DNA from: Fermentimonas sp.
GTDB lineage: Bacteria; Bacteroidota; Bacteroidia; Bacteroidales; Dysgonomonadaceae
DNA length: 64,000 nucleotides
Assembly (NCBI GenBank): GCA_015478775.1
Contig: JADMKP010000008.1
Span: forward strand, 372,076-436,075
Direction of reading: 5' to 3'
Made by a program: the position numbers and the translations under genes. The notes beneath the pieces were generated by a model. The model saw nothing but the letters and a program-made list of their open reading frames with translations. It was not told the origin of the DNA and did not search any database. Position 1 is the stretch's first letter; every line of letters begins with the position of its first letter. Of this stretch, positions 54,834 through 64,000 are shown piece by piece.

Positions 54834-55442
54834 ATGGCAAGATATACTGGTCCAAAATCAAAAATCGCCCGTAGATTTGGCGAACCCATTTTCGGTCCCG
54901 ATAAAGTACTTTCTAAAAAAAATTACCCACCCGGACAACATGGAAACTCACGTAGAAGAAAAACCTCAGAGTATGGTATTCAATTACGTGAAAAACAAAG
55001 AGCAAAATATACTTACGGCGTTCTTGAGAAACAATTCCGTCGTATTTTTGAAAAAGCTTCACGCAGCCGTGGTATTACAGGCGAGGTTCTATTGCAATTA
55101 TTAGAACAACGTTTAGATAATATGGTTTTCCGTTTAGGAATTGCTCCAACAAGAGCAGCAGCTCGTCAGCTTGTAACTCACCGTCATATTGTTTTAAATG
55201 GTAAGGTAGTAAACATACCTTCTTATACTGTTAAAGCAGGAGATGTTATAGGAGTTAGAGAAAAATCAAAATCATTAGAGGTGGTTGTTAATTCTTTATC
55301 AGGTTTTAATCACAGCAAATATCCCTGGTTGGAATGGAACAATGGTAATATGAGCGGTACTGTGCTGCACGTGCCAGAAAGATCTGACATTCCAGAAAGT
55401 ATTAAAGAACAACTCATCGTAGAATTATATTCTAAACATTAA
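54834..55442 (+). CDS. rpsD: 30S ribosomal protein S4, zinc-free type
   Basis: 202 residues, a primary assembly protein with an S4-type RNA-binding domain ([37 protein letters not shown]). The N-terminus [20 protein letters not shown] lacks the zinc cysteines of the C-plus type. Four bases before rpoA. Confidence 0.98.
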   Translation: MARYTGPKSKIARRFGEPIFGPDKVLSKKNYPPGQHGNSRRRKTSEYGIQLREKQRAKYTYGVLEKQFRRIFEKASRSRGITGEVLLQLLEQRLDNMVFRLGIAPTRAAARQLVTHRHIVLNGKVVNIPSYTVKAGDVIGVREKSKSLEVVVNSLSGFNHSKYPWLEWNNGNMSGTVLHVPERSDIPESIKEQLIVELYSKH

Positions 55443-55446
55443 TTTC

Positions 55447-56448
55447 ATGGCAATATTAGCATTCCAAAAACCCGATAAGGTAATCATGCTGCAGGAGGAT
55501 ACGTTCTCTGGTAAGTTTGAATTCCGTCCACTAGAACCGGGATATGGCATTACAATAGGCAACGCCTTACGCCGTATTCTACTTTCTTCACTGGAGGGAT
55601 TTGCGATTACTTCGGTAAAAATCGATGGTGCAGAGCATGAATTTGCTACCATACCAGGCGTCATAGAAGATGTAACAGGTATCATTCTTAATCTTAAAAA
55701 AGTAAGATTTAAGAAGATAGTTGAAGAGTTTGAAACAGAAAAGGTGAGCATCGCTATTTCGGGAACGGAAGTGTTTAAAGCCGGAGATATTGGAAAACTG
55801 CTTACCGGTTTCGAAGTTTTAAATCCCGAACTGGAAATTTGCAGGATGAATAAAAAAGCCGATTTACGTCTCGAACTTACTATTAATAAAGGAAGAGGAT
55901 ATGTTTCGGCTGATGAAAATCGTGCAACATTCGTAAGTGAAGATGTTCAAGTATTGGCAATCGACTCAATTTTTACACCAATACGTAATGTGAAATTCGA
56001 AGTAGAAGATTATCGTATTGAACAAAAAACAGACTACGAAAAATTGCTGATTGAAATTATTTCTGATGGTTCAATTGCGCCAAAAGAGGCATTGAAAGAG
56101 GCTGCGAAGATACTTATTCAACATTTTATACTGTTTTCAGATGATAATAAGATTATGCTGGAGACTTCAGATGCTGAAGGTATTGAAGAATTCGATGAAG
56201 AGGTGCTTCATATGCGTCAACTTCTGAAGAGGAAGCTATCTGACCTTAACCTCTCCGTTAGAGCACTCAATTGCTTAAAGGCAGCAGATGTGGAAAACCT
56301 AGGACAGCTAGTTCAACACAATAAGAATGATCTACTTAAATTCCGTAACTTTGGTAAGAAATCGCTGACTGAGCTAGAAGAATTACTTGACAGTTTGAAT
56401 CTTACTTTTGGTATGGACATATCAAAATTCAAATTAGATAAAGATTAG
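55447..56448 (+). CDS. rpoA: RNA polymerase alpha subunit
   Basis: 333 residues. The N-terminal assembly domain shows [20 protein letters not shown] and [20 protein letters not shown]. After a flexible linker the C-terminal domain has the helix-hairpin-helix [20 protein letters not shown] and [13 protein letters not shown], which bind UP elements and activators. Size and position (rpsD-rpoA-rplQ) are standard. Confidence 0.98.
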   Translation: MAILAFQKPDKVIMLQEDTFSGKFEFRPLEPGYGITIGNALRRILLSSLEGFAITSVKIDGAEHEFATIPGVIEDVTGIILNLKKVRFKKIVEEFETEKVSIAISGTEVFKAGDIGKLLTGFEVLNPELEICRMNKKADLRLELTINKGRGYVSADENRATFVSEDVQVLAIDSIFTPIRNVKFEVEDYRIEQKTDYEKLLIEIISDGSIAPKEALKEAAKILIQHFILFSDDNKIMLETSDAEGIEEFDEEVLHMRQLLKRKLSDLNLSVRALNCLKAADVENLGQLVQHNKNDLLKFRNFGKKSLTELEELLDSLNLTFGMDISKFKLDKD

Positions 56449-56456
56449 TTACTACA

Positions 56457-57089
56457 ATGAGACATAGAAAAAGAAACAATCATTTAGGACGTAAAAGTGC
56501 TCATCGTGGTGCAATGCTGTCTAACATGGCAACATCGCTCATTATGCACAAACGCATATTCACCACTGTTCCAAAAGCAAAAGAATTAAGAAAATTTGTG
56601 GAACCCATTATAACTGTAAGTAAAGAGGATACTACAAATGCAAGACGTAATGCTTTTAGTAAACTTCAAAATAAATATGCAGTAACCGAGCTATTTCAAA
56701 CGATATCCCAAAAAGTTGGAGATCGTCCAGGTGGATATACTCGTATAATCAAAACAGGAAATCGTTTGGGTGACAATGCTTCAATGTGCTTCATTGAACT
56801 TGTAGACTTTAACGAAAATATGCTAAGTGAAAGCACAACTAAAAAAGCAAAAACACGCCGCTCACGTAGAGGTGGTGCTTCTGTTGCAAGTGCTGAAACT
56901 GCTGATACTAAAGCTAACAAAAAAGAATCTTCGAAAAAGGAGGCCCCAAAAGCAAAAGACGAGGCAAAAGTAAAAGAGACCAAGGAGGTTAATGAACCAG
57001 CTGAAGTAAAGGACGCCGATATACAAGCAGAAGTGAAAGTTGAAGAGACACCAGAGGTGGAAGACACAGAAGCTATGGTAGAAGAATAA
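56457..57089 (+). CDS. rplQ: 50S ribosomal protein L17 with long charged tail
   Basis: 210 residues. The first 120 are a normal L17: [59 protein letters not shown] and [10 protein letters not shown]. The remaining roughly 80 residues are a low-complexity Lys/Glu/Ala tail ([20 protein letters not shown] and so on) turning strongly acidic at the very end. Such tails are common on Bacteroidetes L17. Last gene of the operon, followed by a terminator. Confidence 0.97.
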   Translation: MRHRKRNNHLGRKSAHRGAMLSNMATSLIMHKRIFTTVPKAKELRKFVEPIITVSKEDTTNARRNAFSKLQNKYAVTELFQTISQKVGDRPGGYTRIIKTGNRLGDNASMCFIELVDFNENMLSESTTKKAKTRRSRRGGASVASAETADTKANKKESSKKEAPKAKDEAKVKETKEVNEPAEVKDADIQAEVKVEETPEVEDTEAMVEE

Positions 57090-57403
57090 AACAAAGAGAC
57101 AGAATCGAGCTATTATAAAAAAGCTTTATCTCTATCTCTATAATAAACACTGTGGGTGCAACGTCATTACGACGGAGACCTAAAACCTCAGTCGATGCTG
57201 TAACTGCAGTGAAGCTGTGATTTTTAAAATGTTAAACATTAAAGAAAGCGCCGCGAGTGATTCGTAGCGCTTTTTGCTTTTTACAACTTTCGATATTCCA
57301 ACCAGATTTATCCATTTATAATATTCAGAAATTATTGTCCAACATTTATTGATAACAATTGTTTATATATGCATAGGTAATAGGTTATTTATCAAAAATT
57401 AAA
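57090..57403. other. Intergenic region after rplQ
   Basis: About 310 bp with no gene. It contains the operon terminator at 57246-57284 and otherwise AT-rich sequence leading to ndh. I saw no TAnnTTTG element before ndh. Confidence 0.7.
57246..57284 (+). terminator. Intrinsic terminator of the ribosomal-protein operon
   Basis: Stem AAGCGC (57246-57251) pairs with GCGCTT (57267-57272), with a further inner CGA/TCG match, and is followed by two T-rich runs interrupted by GC. Confidence 0.65.
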
Positions 57404-58663
57404 ATGAAAAAAAGGATTATTGTTGCAGGTTGTGGCTTCGGAGGTCTTCAATTTGTAAATCATTTAAAAAAAAATCAGTTCGATATTATAATAGTGGACA
57501 AAGTAAATCATCATCAATTTCCACCACTTTTTTATCAGGTTGCCGCATCGCAAATAGAGCCATCAACTGTATCTTTTCCAATTAGGAAGATATTTCAAAA
57601 ACGAAGAGATGTACGTATACGCCTGGCTTCTGTTTTGTCGGTCAACAAAGAGCAAAATTTCATCAACACCACAATAGGTAAGTTTAATTATGATTATTTA
57701 GTTATATCTACTGGAACAAGCACCAATTACTATGGGAATAGTAAAGTTGAAGAAAATGCAATGGGACTTAAATCAACCTACCAATCTATCAACGTTAGGA
57801 ACGAGATCCTTCATAATTTCGAGAAACTTCTGTATGCTGAGAATAAAGAAGGACTTTACAATATTGTAATTGTTGGAGGTGGAGCAACCGGTGTAGAATT
57901 GGCAGGTGCTTTTGCCGAAATGACAAAAGAAATACTTCCCAAGGACTATCCGAATATTGAAAAAGCTAAAGTTAATGTATATCTCCTAGAAGGAGGAAAA
58001 AATACATTATCAAATATGAGTTCTTATGCACAGAAATACTCTCAACAGCAATTACAAAAAATGGGTGTAATTGTTAAGACAAGTACCTTTGTAAAGGATT
58101 ATGATGGTAAAGTTGTTACACTTAATAGTGGTGAATTAATCTTATCGAAGAACGTTATCTGGTCGGCAGGAGTTGTTGGTAACACAATTGAAGGAATTCC
58201 CGAGGAATTTGTTTTGCCTAATGGAAGGATTAGAGTAGATAGAATAAATAGGGTAGAAGGTTTCAGTAATGTATTCGCAATTGGTGATGTAGCTTATATG
58301 GAAACAGATAAATATCCAAAAGGTCATCCACAGTTAGCAAATGTTGCTATTGGACAGGGAAAGAATTTAGCACGTAACATACATAAACTAGATTCAGCCA
58401 GCAATCCTGAAGTAAGTATGAAGGAATTGATACAATATGAGTATAAAAATCTAGGGACAATGGCCACCATAGGACGTAACAAAGCGGTTGTGGACCTTCC
58501 GTTTATTAAGTTTAAAGGTAACCTTGCCTGGTTCGTATGGATGTTTCTACACCTGATGCTCATTTTGAGTGTGCGCAATAAACTTGTGGTATTTATTAAC
58601 TGGGCATGGAACTATGTAACTAAGAATAATTCGCTACGTTTAATTATAAAAGACAGTGATTAA
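57404..58663 (+). CDS. ndh: Type II NADH dehydrogenase (NDH-2)
   Basis: 419 residues, a membrane-bound flavoprotein that moves electrons from NADH to quinone without pumping ions. The FAD-binding loop is VAGCGFGGLQFVN and the NADH-binding loop is IVIVGGGATGVELAGAFAEM. Landmarks PPLFYQVAAS and the second flavin-site block NVFAIGDVAYM are present. The C-terminal hydrophobic segment near LAWFVWMFLHLMLIL would anchor it in the membrane. It is monocistronic, and sits a few kilobases before the ion-pumping NQR genes, giving the cell both coupled and uncoupled NADH oxidation. Confidence 0.92.
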   Translation: MKKRIIVAGCGFGGLQFVNHLKKNQFDIIIVDKVNHHQFPPLFYQVAASQIEPSTVSFPIRKIFQKRRDVRIRLASVLSVNKEQNFINTTIGKFNYDYLVISTGTSTNYYGNSKVEENAMGLKSTYQSINVRNEILHNFEKLLYAENKEGLYNIVIVGGGATGVELAGAFAEMTKEILPKDYPNIEKAKVNVYLLEGGKNTLSNMSSYAQKYSQQQLQKMGVIVKTSTFVKDYDGKVVTLNSGELILSKNVIWSAGVVGNTIEGIPEEFVLPNGRIRVDRINRVEGFSNVFAIGDVAYMETDKYPKGHPQLANVAIGQGKNLARNIHKLDSASNPEVSMKELIQYEYKNLGTMATIGRNKAVVDLPFIKFKGNLAWFVWMFLHLMLILSVRNKLVVFINWAWNYVTKNNSLRLIIKDSD

Positions 58664-58809
58664 TCATAAGTATAGTTTTTAAAATCAATCCGTAATTCTT
58701 CTAATTATATCTTATTATTATTTTATTATTTAAAACTAATATTGTTTGATAAGTCAATTCATCTGCAACTATATTAACTTAGAAGTGAGCATTTGTCTAG
58801 AAATTAAGT

Positions 58810-58817
58810 TATATTTG
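58810..58817 (+). promoter_or_regulatory. -7 promoter element for the NIF3-family gene
   Basis: TATATTTG matches TAnnTTTG, 39 bases before the start codon at 58857. Confidence 0.5.
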
Positions 58818-58856
58818 TGAGAGAAAATCTTTAGGACCTTAACCAAATTAACTGAT

Positions 58857-59951
58857 ATGCGTATAAAAGAGATAATTCAGACCATTGAACAACTTGCTCC
58901 ACTTTCACTTCAAGAACATTACGACAATAGCGGAGTTCAAGTTGGGGATGTAAACAGAGAAGCCACTGGCACTTTATTGGCAATTGATATTACAGAGAAT
59001 GTAATAGAAGAAGCTATTTCCTTAGGTTGTAACCTTATAATATCTCACCATCCAATTGCATTTAAGCCATTTAAGTCGCTAACAGGTAAAACCTACATTG
59101 AGCGGTGCATAATGCAAGCAATAAAAAACGATATAGTTATTTACTCAGCCCACACTAATTTAGACAATGCACTAGGAGGAGTCAATTATAAGTTGGCACA
59201 GATGCTTGAGTTAGAGAATGTGAAAATTCTTCAGCCTAGAGAAAATTCTTTATTAAAGTTTATAACTACCGTGCCTATACAGCATGCAGAGAGCGTTAGA
59301 AATGCTATCTTTAATGCCGGTGCAGGACATATCGGAAACTATGACAGTTGTAGTTATAATATATTGGGTGAAGGTACATTTAGAGCTGGTAAAGAAACTA
59401 ATCCGTATGTAGGTGAAAAGAATGAGCTTCATTATGAGAAAGAGGTTAGAATAGAAACTGTAGTTCCCATTATGAAAAAAGAAGAAGTTTTGCGTGCCTT
59501 ACTGGCTGTGCATCCTTACGAAGAACCTGTCTTTGATCTTTATCCAATTGCTAACGAGTGGGGGACCCATGGTAGTGGAGTAGTAGGTGTTTTGCCTGAA
59601 CCAATGCCAGAACAAGATTTTTTATATATGCTTAAAGATGTATTTAATTTAAGTAATATAAGTCATTCTAAGATACAAGGAAAAGAGATTCTCGACGTAG
59701 CTATATGTGGAGGATCGGGAGCATTTTTATTTCCCAAAGCTATATCTTATGGTGCAGATGCATTTATTACAGGTGAAGCAAAATATAACGATTTTTATGA
59801 TGTAGAAGATAAAATATTACTAGCTGTGGTAGGTCATTATGAATCAGAAGTATGTACAAAAGAAATCTTTTTTGAAATCATTTCAGAAAAATTTCCTACC
59901 TTTGCATTGCATAAATCCGCTTTCGATTCGAATCCGGTAAAGTATCTGTAA
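58857..59951 (+). CDS. NIF3-like dinuclear metal-centre protein
   Basis: 364 residues, longer than the E. coli YbgI form because a PII-like domain is inserted in the middle (about 130-230, with the HPYEEPVFDLY end). Metal ligands appear in IISHHPIAFKPFK (H64, H65), YSAHTNLDNALGG and VVGHYESEV near the end. Members form toroidal hexamers with two metals per subunit; the cellular reaction is uncertain, and the GTP cyclohydrolase label has weak support. It is followed by a zinc-ribbon gene after 121 bp, a pairing repeated in many Bacteroidetes. Confidence 0.93.
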   Translation: MRIKEIIQTIEQLAPLSLQEHYDNSGVQVGDVNREATGTLLAIDITENVIEEAISLGCNLIISHHPIAFKPFKSLTGKTYIERCIMQAIKNDIVIYSAHTNLDNALGGVNYKLAQMLELENVKILQPRENSLLKFITTVPIQHAESVRNAIFNAGAGHIGNYDSCSYNILGEGTFRAGKETNPYVGEKNELHYEKEVRIETVVPIMKKEEVLRALLAVHPYEEPVFDLYPIANEWGTHGSGVVGVLPEPMPEQDFLYMLKDVFNLSNISHSKIQGKEILDVAICGGSGAFLFPKAISYGADAFITGEAKYNDFYDVEDKILLAVVGHYESEVCTKEIFFEIISEKFPTFALHKSAFDSNPVKYL

Positions 59952-60072
59952 AAATGGCGGTTAGACTGGTTCCCTCCATTACAGTGAAATGTGGTAATAT
60001 TTCGATTTTAATTTAAGTCGTTATAATTACTGCATTTTTTATTAAATACAAACTATTATAAAACATATAAAG

Positions 60073-60840
60073 ATGGCTACAAAAAAGCAAAAAACCGAAC
60101 AAGAAGCATCTGTAGAGGATAAATTAGATTCACTCTATAAATTACAATCGTACTTGTCAGAAATTGATAGGATTAAAATTCTTAGAGGAGAGTTACCGCT
60201 TGAGGTTGCCGACCTTGATGATGAAATAGCTGGCCTTGGTACTAGAATTAATAATTTTGAGCTAGAAGTTAAACAACTTGAGGAAGATACTAAATTACAA
60301 AAAGCTAAAATTGAAACCAGTAAAGCTAAAATTGAGAAGTATAATAAACAGCTCGATAATGTAAGAAACAGTAAAGAGTTTGACCACCTATCTAAAGAGG
60401 TAGAGTTTGAAACTCTTGAAATTGCTCTTTCTGAAAAGCGTATCCGTGAGTTTGGTGAGCAAATTGCAGATGTCAAAGTGCAGAAGGACGAAGCCAATTC
60501 AATATTAAAAGATAAATCTAACGATTTAGAGCATAAGAAAAAGGAGCTTGATGACATCGTTTCAGAAACAAAAGCAAAAGAAGAAAAGATAAGAGAAAAA
60601 GCCAAGAAAACAGAAACTACTATTGAGCCACGTCTGCTTACAGCGTTTAAACGTATTCGCAAAAATGCACGTAATGGATTAGGTGTGGTGCCTATTCAGC
60701 GCGGGGCATGTGGTGGATGTTTCAATAAAATTCCACCACAAAAACAGATGGATATCAAATTAAGAAAAAAAATCATTGTCTGTGAGTACTGTGGAAGAAT
60801 TATGATTGATCCAGAAATTGCGGGAATTACAGAAAATTAG
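60073..60840 (+). CDS. Coiled-coil C4 zinc-ribbon protein (DUF164 / zf-RING_7 type)
   Basis: 255 residues. Residues 20-180 form a long charged coiled coil. The C-terminus holds a four-Cys zinc ribbon: CGGCFNKIPPQ and, 20 residues later, CEYCGRIM. This arrangement matches the conserved bacterial family annotated as C4-type zinc ribbon (DUF164), sometimes nucleic-acid linked. It sits beside the NIF3-like gene, as in many genomes, but the shared function is not known. Confidence 0.88.
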   Translation: MATKKQKTEQEASVEDKLDSLYKLQSYLSEIDRIKILRGELPLEVADLDDEIAGLGTRINNFELEVKQLEEDTKLQKAKIETSKAKIEKYNKQLDNVRNSKEFDHLSKEVEFETLEIALSEKRIREFGEQIADVKVQKDEANSILKDKSNDLEHKKKELDDIVSETKAKEEKIREKAKKTETTIEPRLLTAFKRIRKNARNGLGVVPIQRGACGGCFNKIPPQKQMDIKLRKKIIVCEYCGRIMIDPEIAGITEN

Positions 60841-60899
60841 ATTAAAGAATTATTTCACTATTTTAAATTAATTTCCTCTTATTTGACTTATAAATAATG

Positions 60900-60907
60900 T
60901 ATATTTG
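60900..60907 (+). promoter_or_regulatory. -7 promoter element for the nqr operon
   Basis: TATATTTG matches TAnnTTTG. The nqrA start codon is at 61023, so the leader would be about 110 bases. Confidence 0.5.
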
Positions 60908-61022
60908 CGCCATCAAATGGTAATATAACCAAGAATTATTCACAGTTCATCAATATTCTGTTGATATATAATTGGTTGGTTGAGTAAGAAAACTACAACT
61001 AGGTAAATTATAAAAAAACTAT

Positions 61023-62369
61023 ATGGCAAATCTGATAAAAATAAAGAAGGGCTTGCAGATACCGTTAATTGGAGCTTCAGAAGAAGTTTTAAGAGGCGAT
61101 ATAACAAGTGAATTTGTGAGAATTTGTCCCAATGATTTTCATGGCATTACACCCAAACCACTTGTTAAGGTTAACGATAGGGTGAAAGCCGGAGAAGCGC
61201 TATTCTATGCAAAGGATCACGAAGAAGTTCTTTTTGCTTCACCCGTTAGTGGTGTTGTTACTGCAATTGAACGTGGAGAAAAAAGGCGAATACTTAATTT
61301 TGAAATTAAGGCCGACAGTACAATAGAATATGTGGACTATGGAATAAAAAATGTGTCATCGCTATCATCAGATGATATTAAAAACTCACTTCTTAAGGCG
61401 GGTATGTGGTTTCTAATCCATCAGCGTCCTTATGATGTGGTAGCTAATCCTAAAAAACAGGCAAGAGATATTTTTGTAACCGGTTTCGACACAGCGCCAC
61501 TTGCTCCATCTTATGACTTTATTTTAAAAGGTCAAGATAAAGATCTTCAAACAGGATTCGACGCACTTGCTAAACTCACCACAGGTAAAGTATATCTTTC
61601 GATAAGTCCAAAAACCAAGAGTGAGACACTTAGAGGAGCAAAAAATGTAGTTATAACGGAGTTCGAAGGTCCTCATCCTGCAGGAAACGTTGGCGTTCAA
61701 ATTAATCACATTAAACCTGTCAATAGAGGAGAAGTGGTTTGGACACTTAACGCACTGGATGTTATACTTATTGGGCGTTTGTTTAATAAAGGTATAGTAG
61801 ACTTAACGCGTACAATTGCTCTCACCGGATCTGAGGTAAAGCAAACTGGCTTCTATAATATGATTATAGGCACTGAGGTTAGTTCATTATTCAATAATAA
61901 TGTAACCGAAGGTATTTCTATTAGATATATTAGTGGAAACCCGCTAACAGGAAGAAAGATTAATAAAAACGGTGTTTTGCGAGCATACGATTCACAAATT
62001 ACAGTTATTCCAGAAGGTGATGATGTGCATGAGTTGGTAGGATGGGCCTCATTGTCTGCAAAAAGATACAGCGCAGGTGCTACTTATCTGACTCACAATA
62101 AGAAGTATCGTTTAGATGCTCGTTTATTAGGTGGACCAAGAGCAATTATTGTTTCTAACGAATATGATAAGGTGTTTCCAATGGATATCTTTCCAGAGCA
62201 GCTAATAAAAGCAACTATTGCTTTCAATATTGATAAAATGGAACAGCTTGGTATATATGAAGTAGCTCCGGAAGATTTTGCTCTCTGTGAATTTGTGGAT
62301 ACTTCTAAACTCGAGATACAACGTATCATTAGAACCGGGTTAGATTTACTTCGCAAGGAAATGGAGTAA
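61023..62369 (+). CDS. nqrA: Na+-translocating NADH:quinone reductase subunit A
   Basis: 448 residues. Peripheral quinone-interacting subunit of the Na+-pumping NQR complex. The N-terminus ANLIKIKKGLQIPLIGASEE and the block GITPKPLVKVNDRVKAGEAL are typical, as are GPHPAGNVGVQINHIKPVNR and the C-terminal DFALCEFVDTSKLEIQRIIR. It starts the operon nqrABC seen here; downstream subunits D-F should follow outside the window. It points to a sodium-based energy economy. Confidence 0.97.
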   Translation: MANLIKIKKGLQIPLIGASEEVLRGDITSEFVRICPNDFHGITPKPLVKVNDRVKAGEALFYAKDHEEVLFASPVSGVVTAIERGEKRRILNFEIKADSTIEYVDYGIKNVSSLSSDDIKNSLLKAGMWFLIHQRPYDVVANPKKQARDIFVTGFDTAPLAPSYDFILKGQDKDLQTGFDALAKLTTGKVYLSISPKTKSETLRGAKNVVITEFEGPHPAGNVGVQINHIKPVNRGEVVWTLNALDVILIGRLFNKGIVDLTRTIALTGSEVKQTGFYNMIIGTEVSSLFNNNVTEGISIRYISGNPLTGRKINKNGVLRAYDSQITVIPEGDDVHELVGWASLSAKRYSAGATYLTHNKKYRLDARLLGGPRAIIVSNEYDKVFPMDIFPEQLIKATIAFNIDKMEQLGIYEVAPEDFALCEFVDTSKLEIQRIIRTGLDLLRKEME

Positions 62370-62417
62370 TTTGTGTGATTACATCAGAATAAATAATAAC
62401 ATTTAAATAATATAACT

Positions 62418-63644
62418 TTGAAAGCGTTAAGAAATTATCTTGATAAGATAAAACCTAATTTCGAAGAGGGGGGAAAGTTTCATTGGCTCTATTCAACATA
62501 CGATGCTTTTGAGACATTCCTATTTGTACCTAATACAACTTCGCGATCAGGTGTGCATATTCATGATGCTCGAGACTCTAAACGTACGATGATTATCGTG
62601 GTAATTGCACTACTACCAGCACTATTAGTTGGTATGTATAACGTAGGTCTTCAACACTATATGGCTATTGGTCAAGAAGTAAGTATATTAACCAATCTAT
62701 TATTTGGTTTACTTGCTATTCTGCCACAATTAATTGTATCTTATGTTGTGGGGCTCGGTATTGAGTTTGCCATAGCACAAGCAAGGAAAGAGGAAGTTGC
62801 AGAAGGATTCCTGGTTTCGGGAATATTGATTCCAATGATTTTACCAATCGATACTCCATTATGGATGATTGCCGTAGCAACAGCTTTTGCAGTTATTTTT
62901 GCAAAGGAGGTATTTGGCGGAACTGGCTATAATGTGTTTAATGTGGCTTTAGTAGCACGTGCATTCCTATTCTTTTCTTACCCATCTAAAATGTCTGGAG
63001 ATCAGGTATGGGTTCGCACCGGTGAGACTTTTGGAATGGGTGCAGGCCAAGTGATTGATGGTTACTCAGGTGCAACACCCCTTGGGCAGATGGGTGTTGC
63101 TGAAGCATCTAACTTCAGCGAAGTAACATTTACCGGAATTACAGGTCAAACTCTTTCGATAAGCGATATGTTCTTTGGATTTATTCCAGGTTCTATTGGT
63201 GAAGTATCTACATTTGCAATATTAATTGGAGCTATAATTCTTATTGTTACAGGTGTAGGAAGCTGGAAAACTATGCTTTCGGTGTTTCTAGGAGGAATAT
63301 TTACAGTATTGTTAATAAATATATTTGCACAAAACGCTATAATGGAGATGCCTCCATTGTATCATTTAATTCTTGGTGGATTTGCATTTGGTGCCGTATT
63401 TATGGCAACCGACCCTGTAACTGCTGCAAGAACAGAGAAAGGTAAGTGGATATATGGATTCCTAATAGGTTTAATGGCAGTAACAATTAGAGTCTTCAAC
63501 CCGGGTTACCCCGAAGGTATGATGCTTGCAATTTTGTTTATGAACGCATTTGCACCTCTAATTGATTTCTACGTGGTGGACGCAAACATTAAACGTCGTT
63601 TAAAACGTGCTGTTGCTCCCACAACAACTAACAATAATAAATAA
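62418..63644 (+). CDS. nqrB: Na+-translocating NADH:quinone reductase subunit B (TTG start)
   Basis: 408 residues with about ten membrane helices. The frame opens with TTG at 62418; the product begins as expected for NqrB (KALRNYLDKIKPNFEEGGKF), so the TTG is taken as the start. The covalent FMN site is T220 in DGYSGATPLGQ. Riboflavin and quinone sites lie in the membrane part. It is 48 bp after nqrA. The rare start codon may lower translation relative to its neighbours. Confidence 0.95.
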   Translation: MKALRNYLDKIKPNFEEGGKFHWLYSTYDAFETFLFVPNTTSRSGVHIHDARDSKRTMIIVVIALLPALLVGMYNVGLQHYMAIGQEVSILTNLLFGLLAILPQLIVSYVVGLGIEFAIAQARKEEVAEGFLVSGILIPMILPIDTPLWMIAVATAFAVIFAKEVFGGTGYNVFNVALVARAFLFFSYPSKMSGDQVWVRTGETFGMGAGQVIDGYSGATPLGQMGVAEASNFSEVTFTGITGQTLSISDMFFGFIPGSIGEVSTFAILIGAIILIVTGVGSWKTMLSVFLGGIFTVLLINIFAQNAIMEMPPLYHLILGGFAFGAVFMATDPVTAARTEKGKWIYGFLIGLMAVTIRVFNPGYPEGMMLAILFMNAFAPLIDFYVVDANIKRRLKRAVAPTTTNNNK

Positions 63645-63652
63645 GTAGATAT

Positions 63653-64000
63653 ATGAACAGAGAAAGTAATACTTATACAATTATATATTCAGTTGTAATG
63701 GTTATCCTTGTGGCACTGGGACTGTCTTTTACACACCAGTCACTACTTGATAAACAAATCGCTAATGAAAATATCGATAAGATGCAGCAACTGCTACGTA
63801 CACTCAATATTGAGGCTAATGTGGATGAAGCACAGAGTGCATACAATGAGCTAATTACAGATGCTTATCTTATCACAAATAGTGGAGAAAAGATTAATGG
63901 GACAGATGGTAAAACTCCCGAAGATCCAGCTTTTTCTACTGAGTTGAGCGATACTACTGCTCAGGGACTTCCTGTTTACGAAGTTTCTATTGAGGGTAAA
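63653..64000 (+). CDS. nqrC: Na+-translocating NADH:quinone reductase subunit C, 5' part
   Basis: The first 116 codons are in the window; the gene runs off the right end. The product starts MNRESNTYTIIYSVVMVILV, a single membrane helix, followed by a periplasmic domain (HQSLLDKQIANENIDKMQQL) with the family-like GLPVYEVSIEGK. The covalent-FMN Thr would lie beyond the edge. It starts 8 bp after nqrB and is cotranscribed with it. Confidence 0.9.
   Translation, partial: MNRESNTYTIIYSVVMVILVALGLSFTHQSLLDKQIANENIDKMQQLLRTLNIEANVDEAQSAYNELITDAYLITNSGEKINGTDGKTPEDPAFSTELSDTTAQGLPVYEVSIEGK

Noticed and set aside
1-64000. tRNA, rRNA or riboswitch genes
   Set aside because: No cloverleaf, rRNA or conserved riboswitch core was recognised in the intergenic regions; a covariance-model scan would be needed to be certain.

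Overview
The window comes from a Bacteroidota (Bacteroidetes) chromosome, most likely Bacteroidales or Marinilabiliales. Five things point this way: several promoters of the TAnnTTTG type; A-rich start regions with few Shine-Dalgarno sequences; families typical of the phylum (GH92, GH43-CBM6, DUF5916, DUF4625-like lipoprotein, OPT transporter); a ribosomal-protein operon that runs rpsL-rpsG-fusA-rpsJ with no tuf and secY-map-infA with no adk; and a Na+-NQR operon. The species cannot be named from the sequence. No rRNA, tRNA, CRISPR array or intact insertion sequence was seen.

Layout. 1-6.9 kb: the end of a polysaccharide-utilisation locus aimed at a xylan-like glycan. It holds two GH43-CBM6 enzymes, a GH31 alpha-glycosidase and a CE15 glucuronoyl esterase, with three decayed genes between them (a chimeric GH43 remnant, a gutted GH29 fucosidase and a gutted DUF1593 protein). 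7.0-12.4 kb: housekeeping and envelope genes (FNT channel, DUF5916 barrel, WecA/MraY-like transferase, DJ-1/PfpI protein, DsbA-like protein). 13.1-24.1 kb: a compact, AT-rich nine-gene operon, the most unusual part of the window. It encodes a VWA-like lipoprotein, a small membrane protein, a tubulin/FtsZ-like GTPase, a 1117-residue actin/Hsp70-like ATPase, a membrane coiled-coil protein, a MotA/ZorA-like channel subunit with a long coiled-coil tail, a MotB/OmpA-like partner, a trypsin-like lipoprotein protease and a thermonuclease lipoprotein. Its three lipoproteins share a KSG motif just after the lipidated cysteine. It looks like an elaborated relative of the predicted FtsZ-like/VWA/OmpA membrane-remodelling system, or a Zorya-like ion-driven defence machine.

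24.3-38.7 kb: a thioredoxin-like protein and an SDR-like protein, then a metal module. In that module a P1B-4 ATPase faces a Fur-family regulator across a perfect palindrome, followed by a TonB receptor and a His-rich lipoprotein. Next come GH92 alpha-mannosidase, a 19-bp minisatellite, an OPT peptide transporter divergent from a DPP-IV peptidase, and a membrane protein with a decayed Nudix-like domain. 38.7-57.3 kb: the complete str-S10-spc-alpha ribosomal operon, including rpmD and rpmJ, closed by a hairpin terminator. 57.4-64 kb: NDH-2, NIF3 and zinc-ribbon genes, then nqrA, nqrB (TTG start) and the start of nqrC, which runs off the window.
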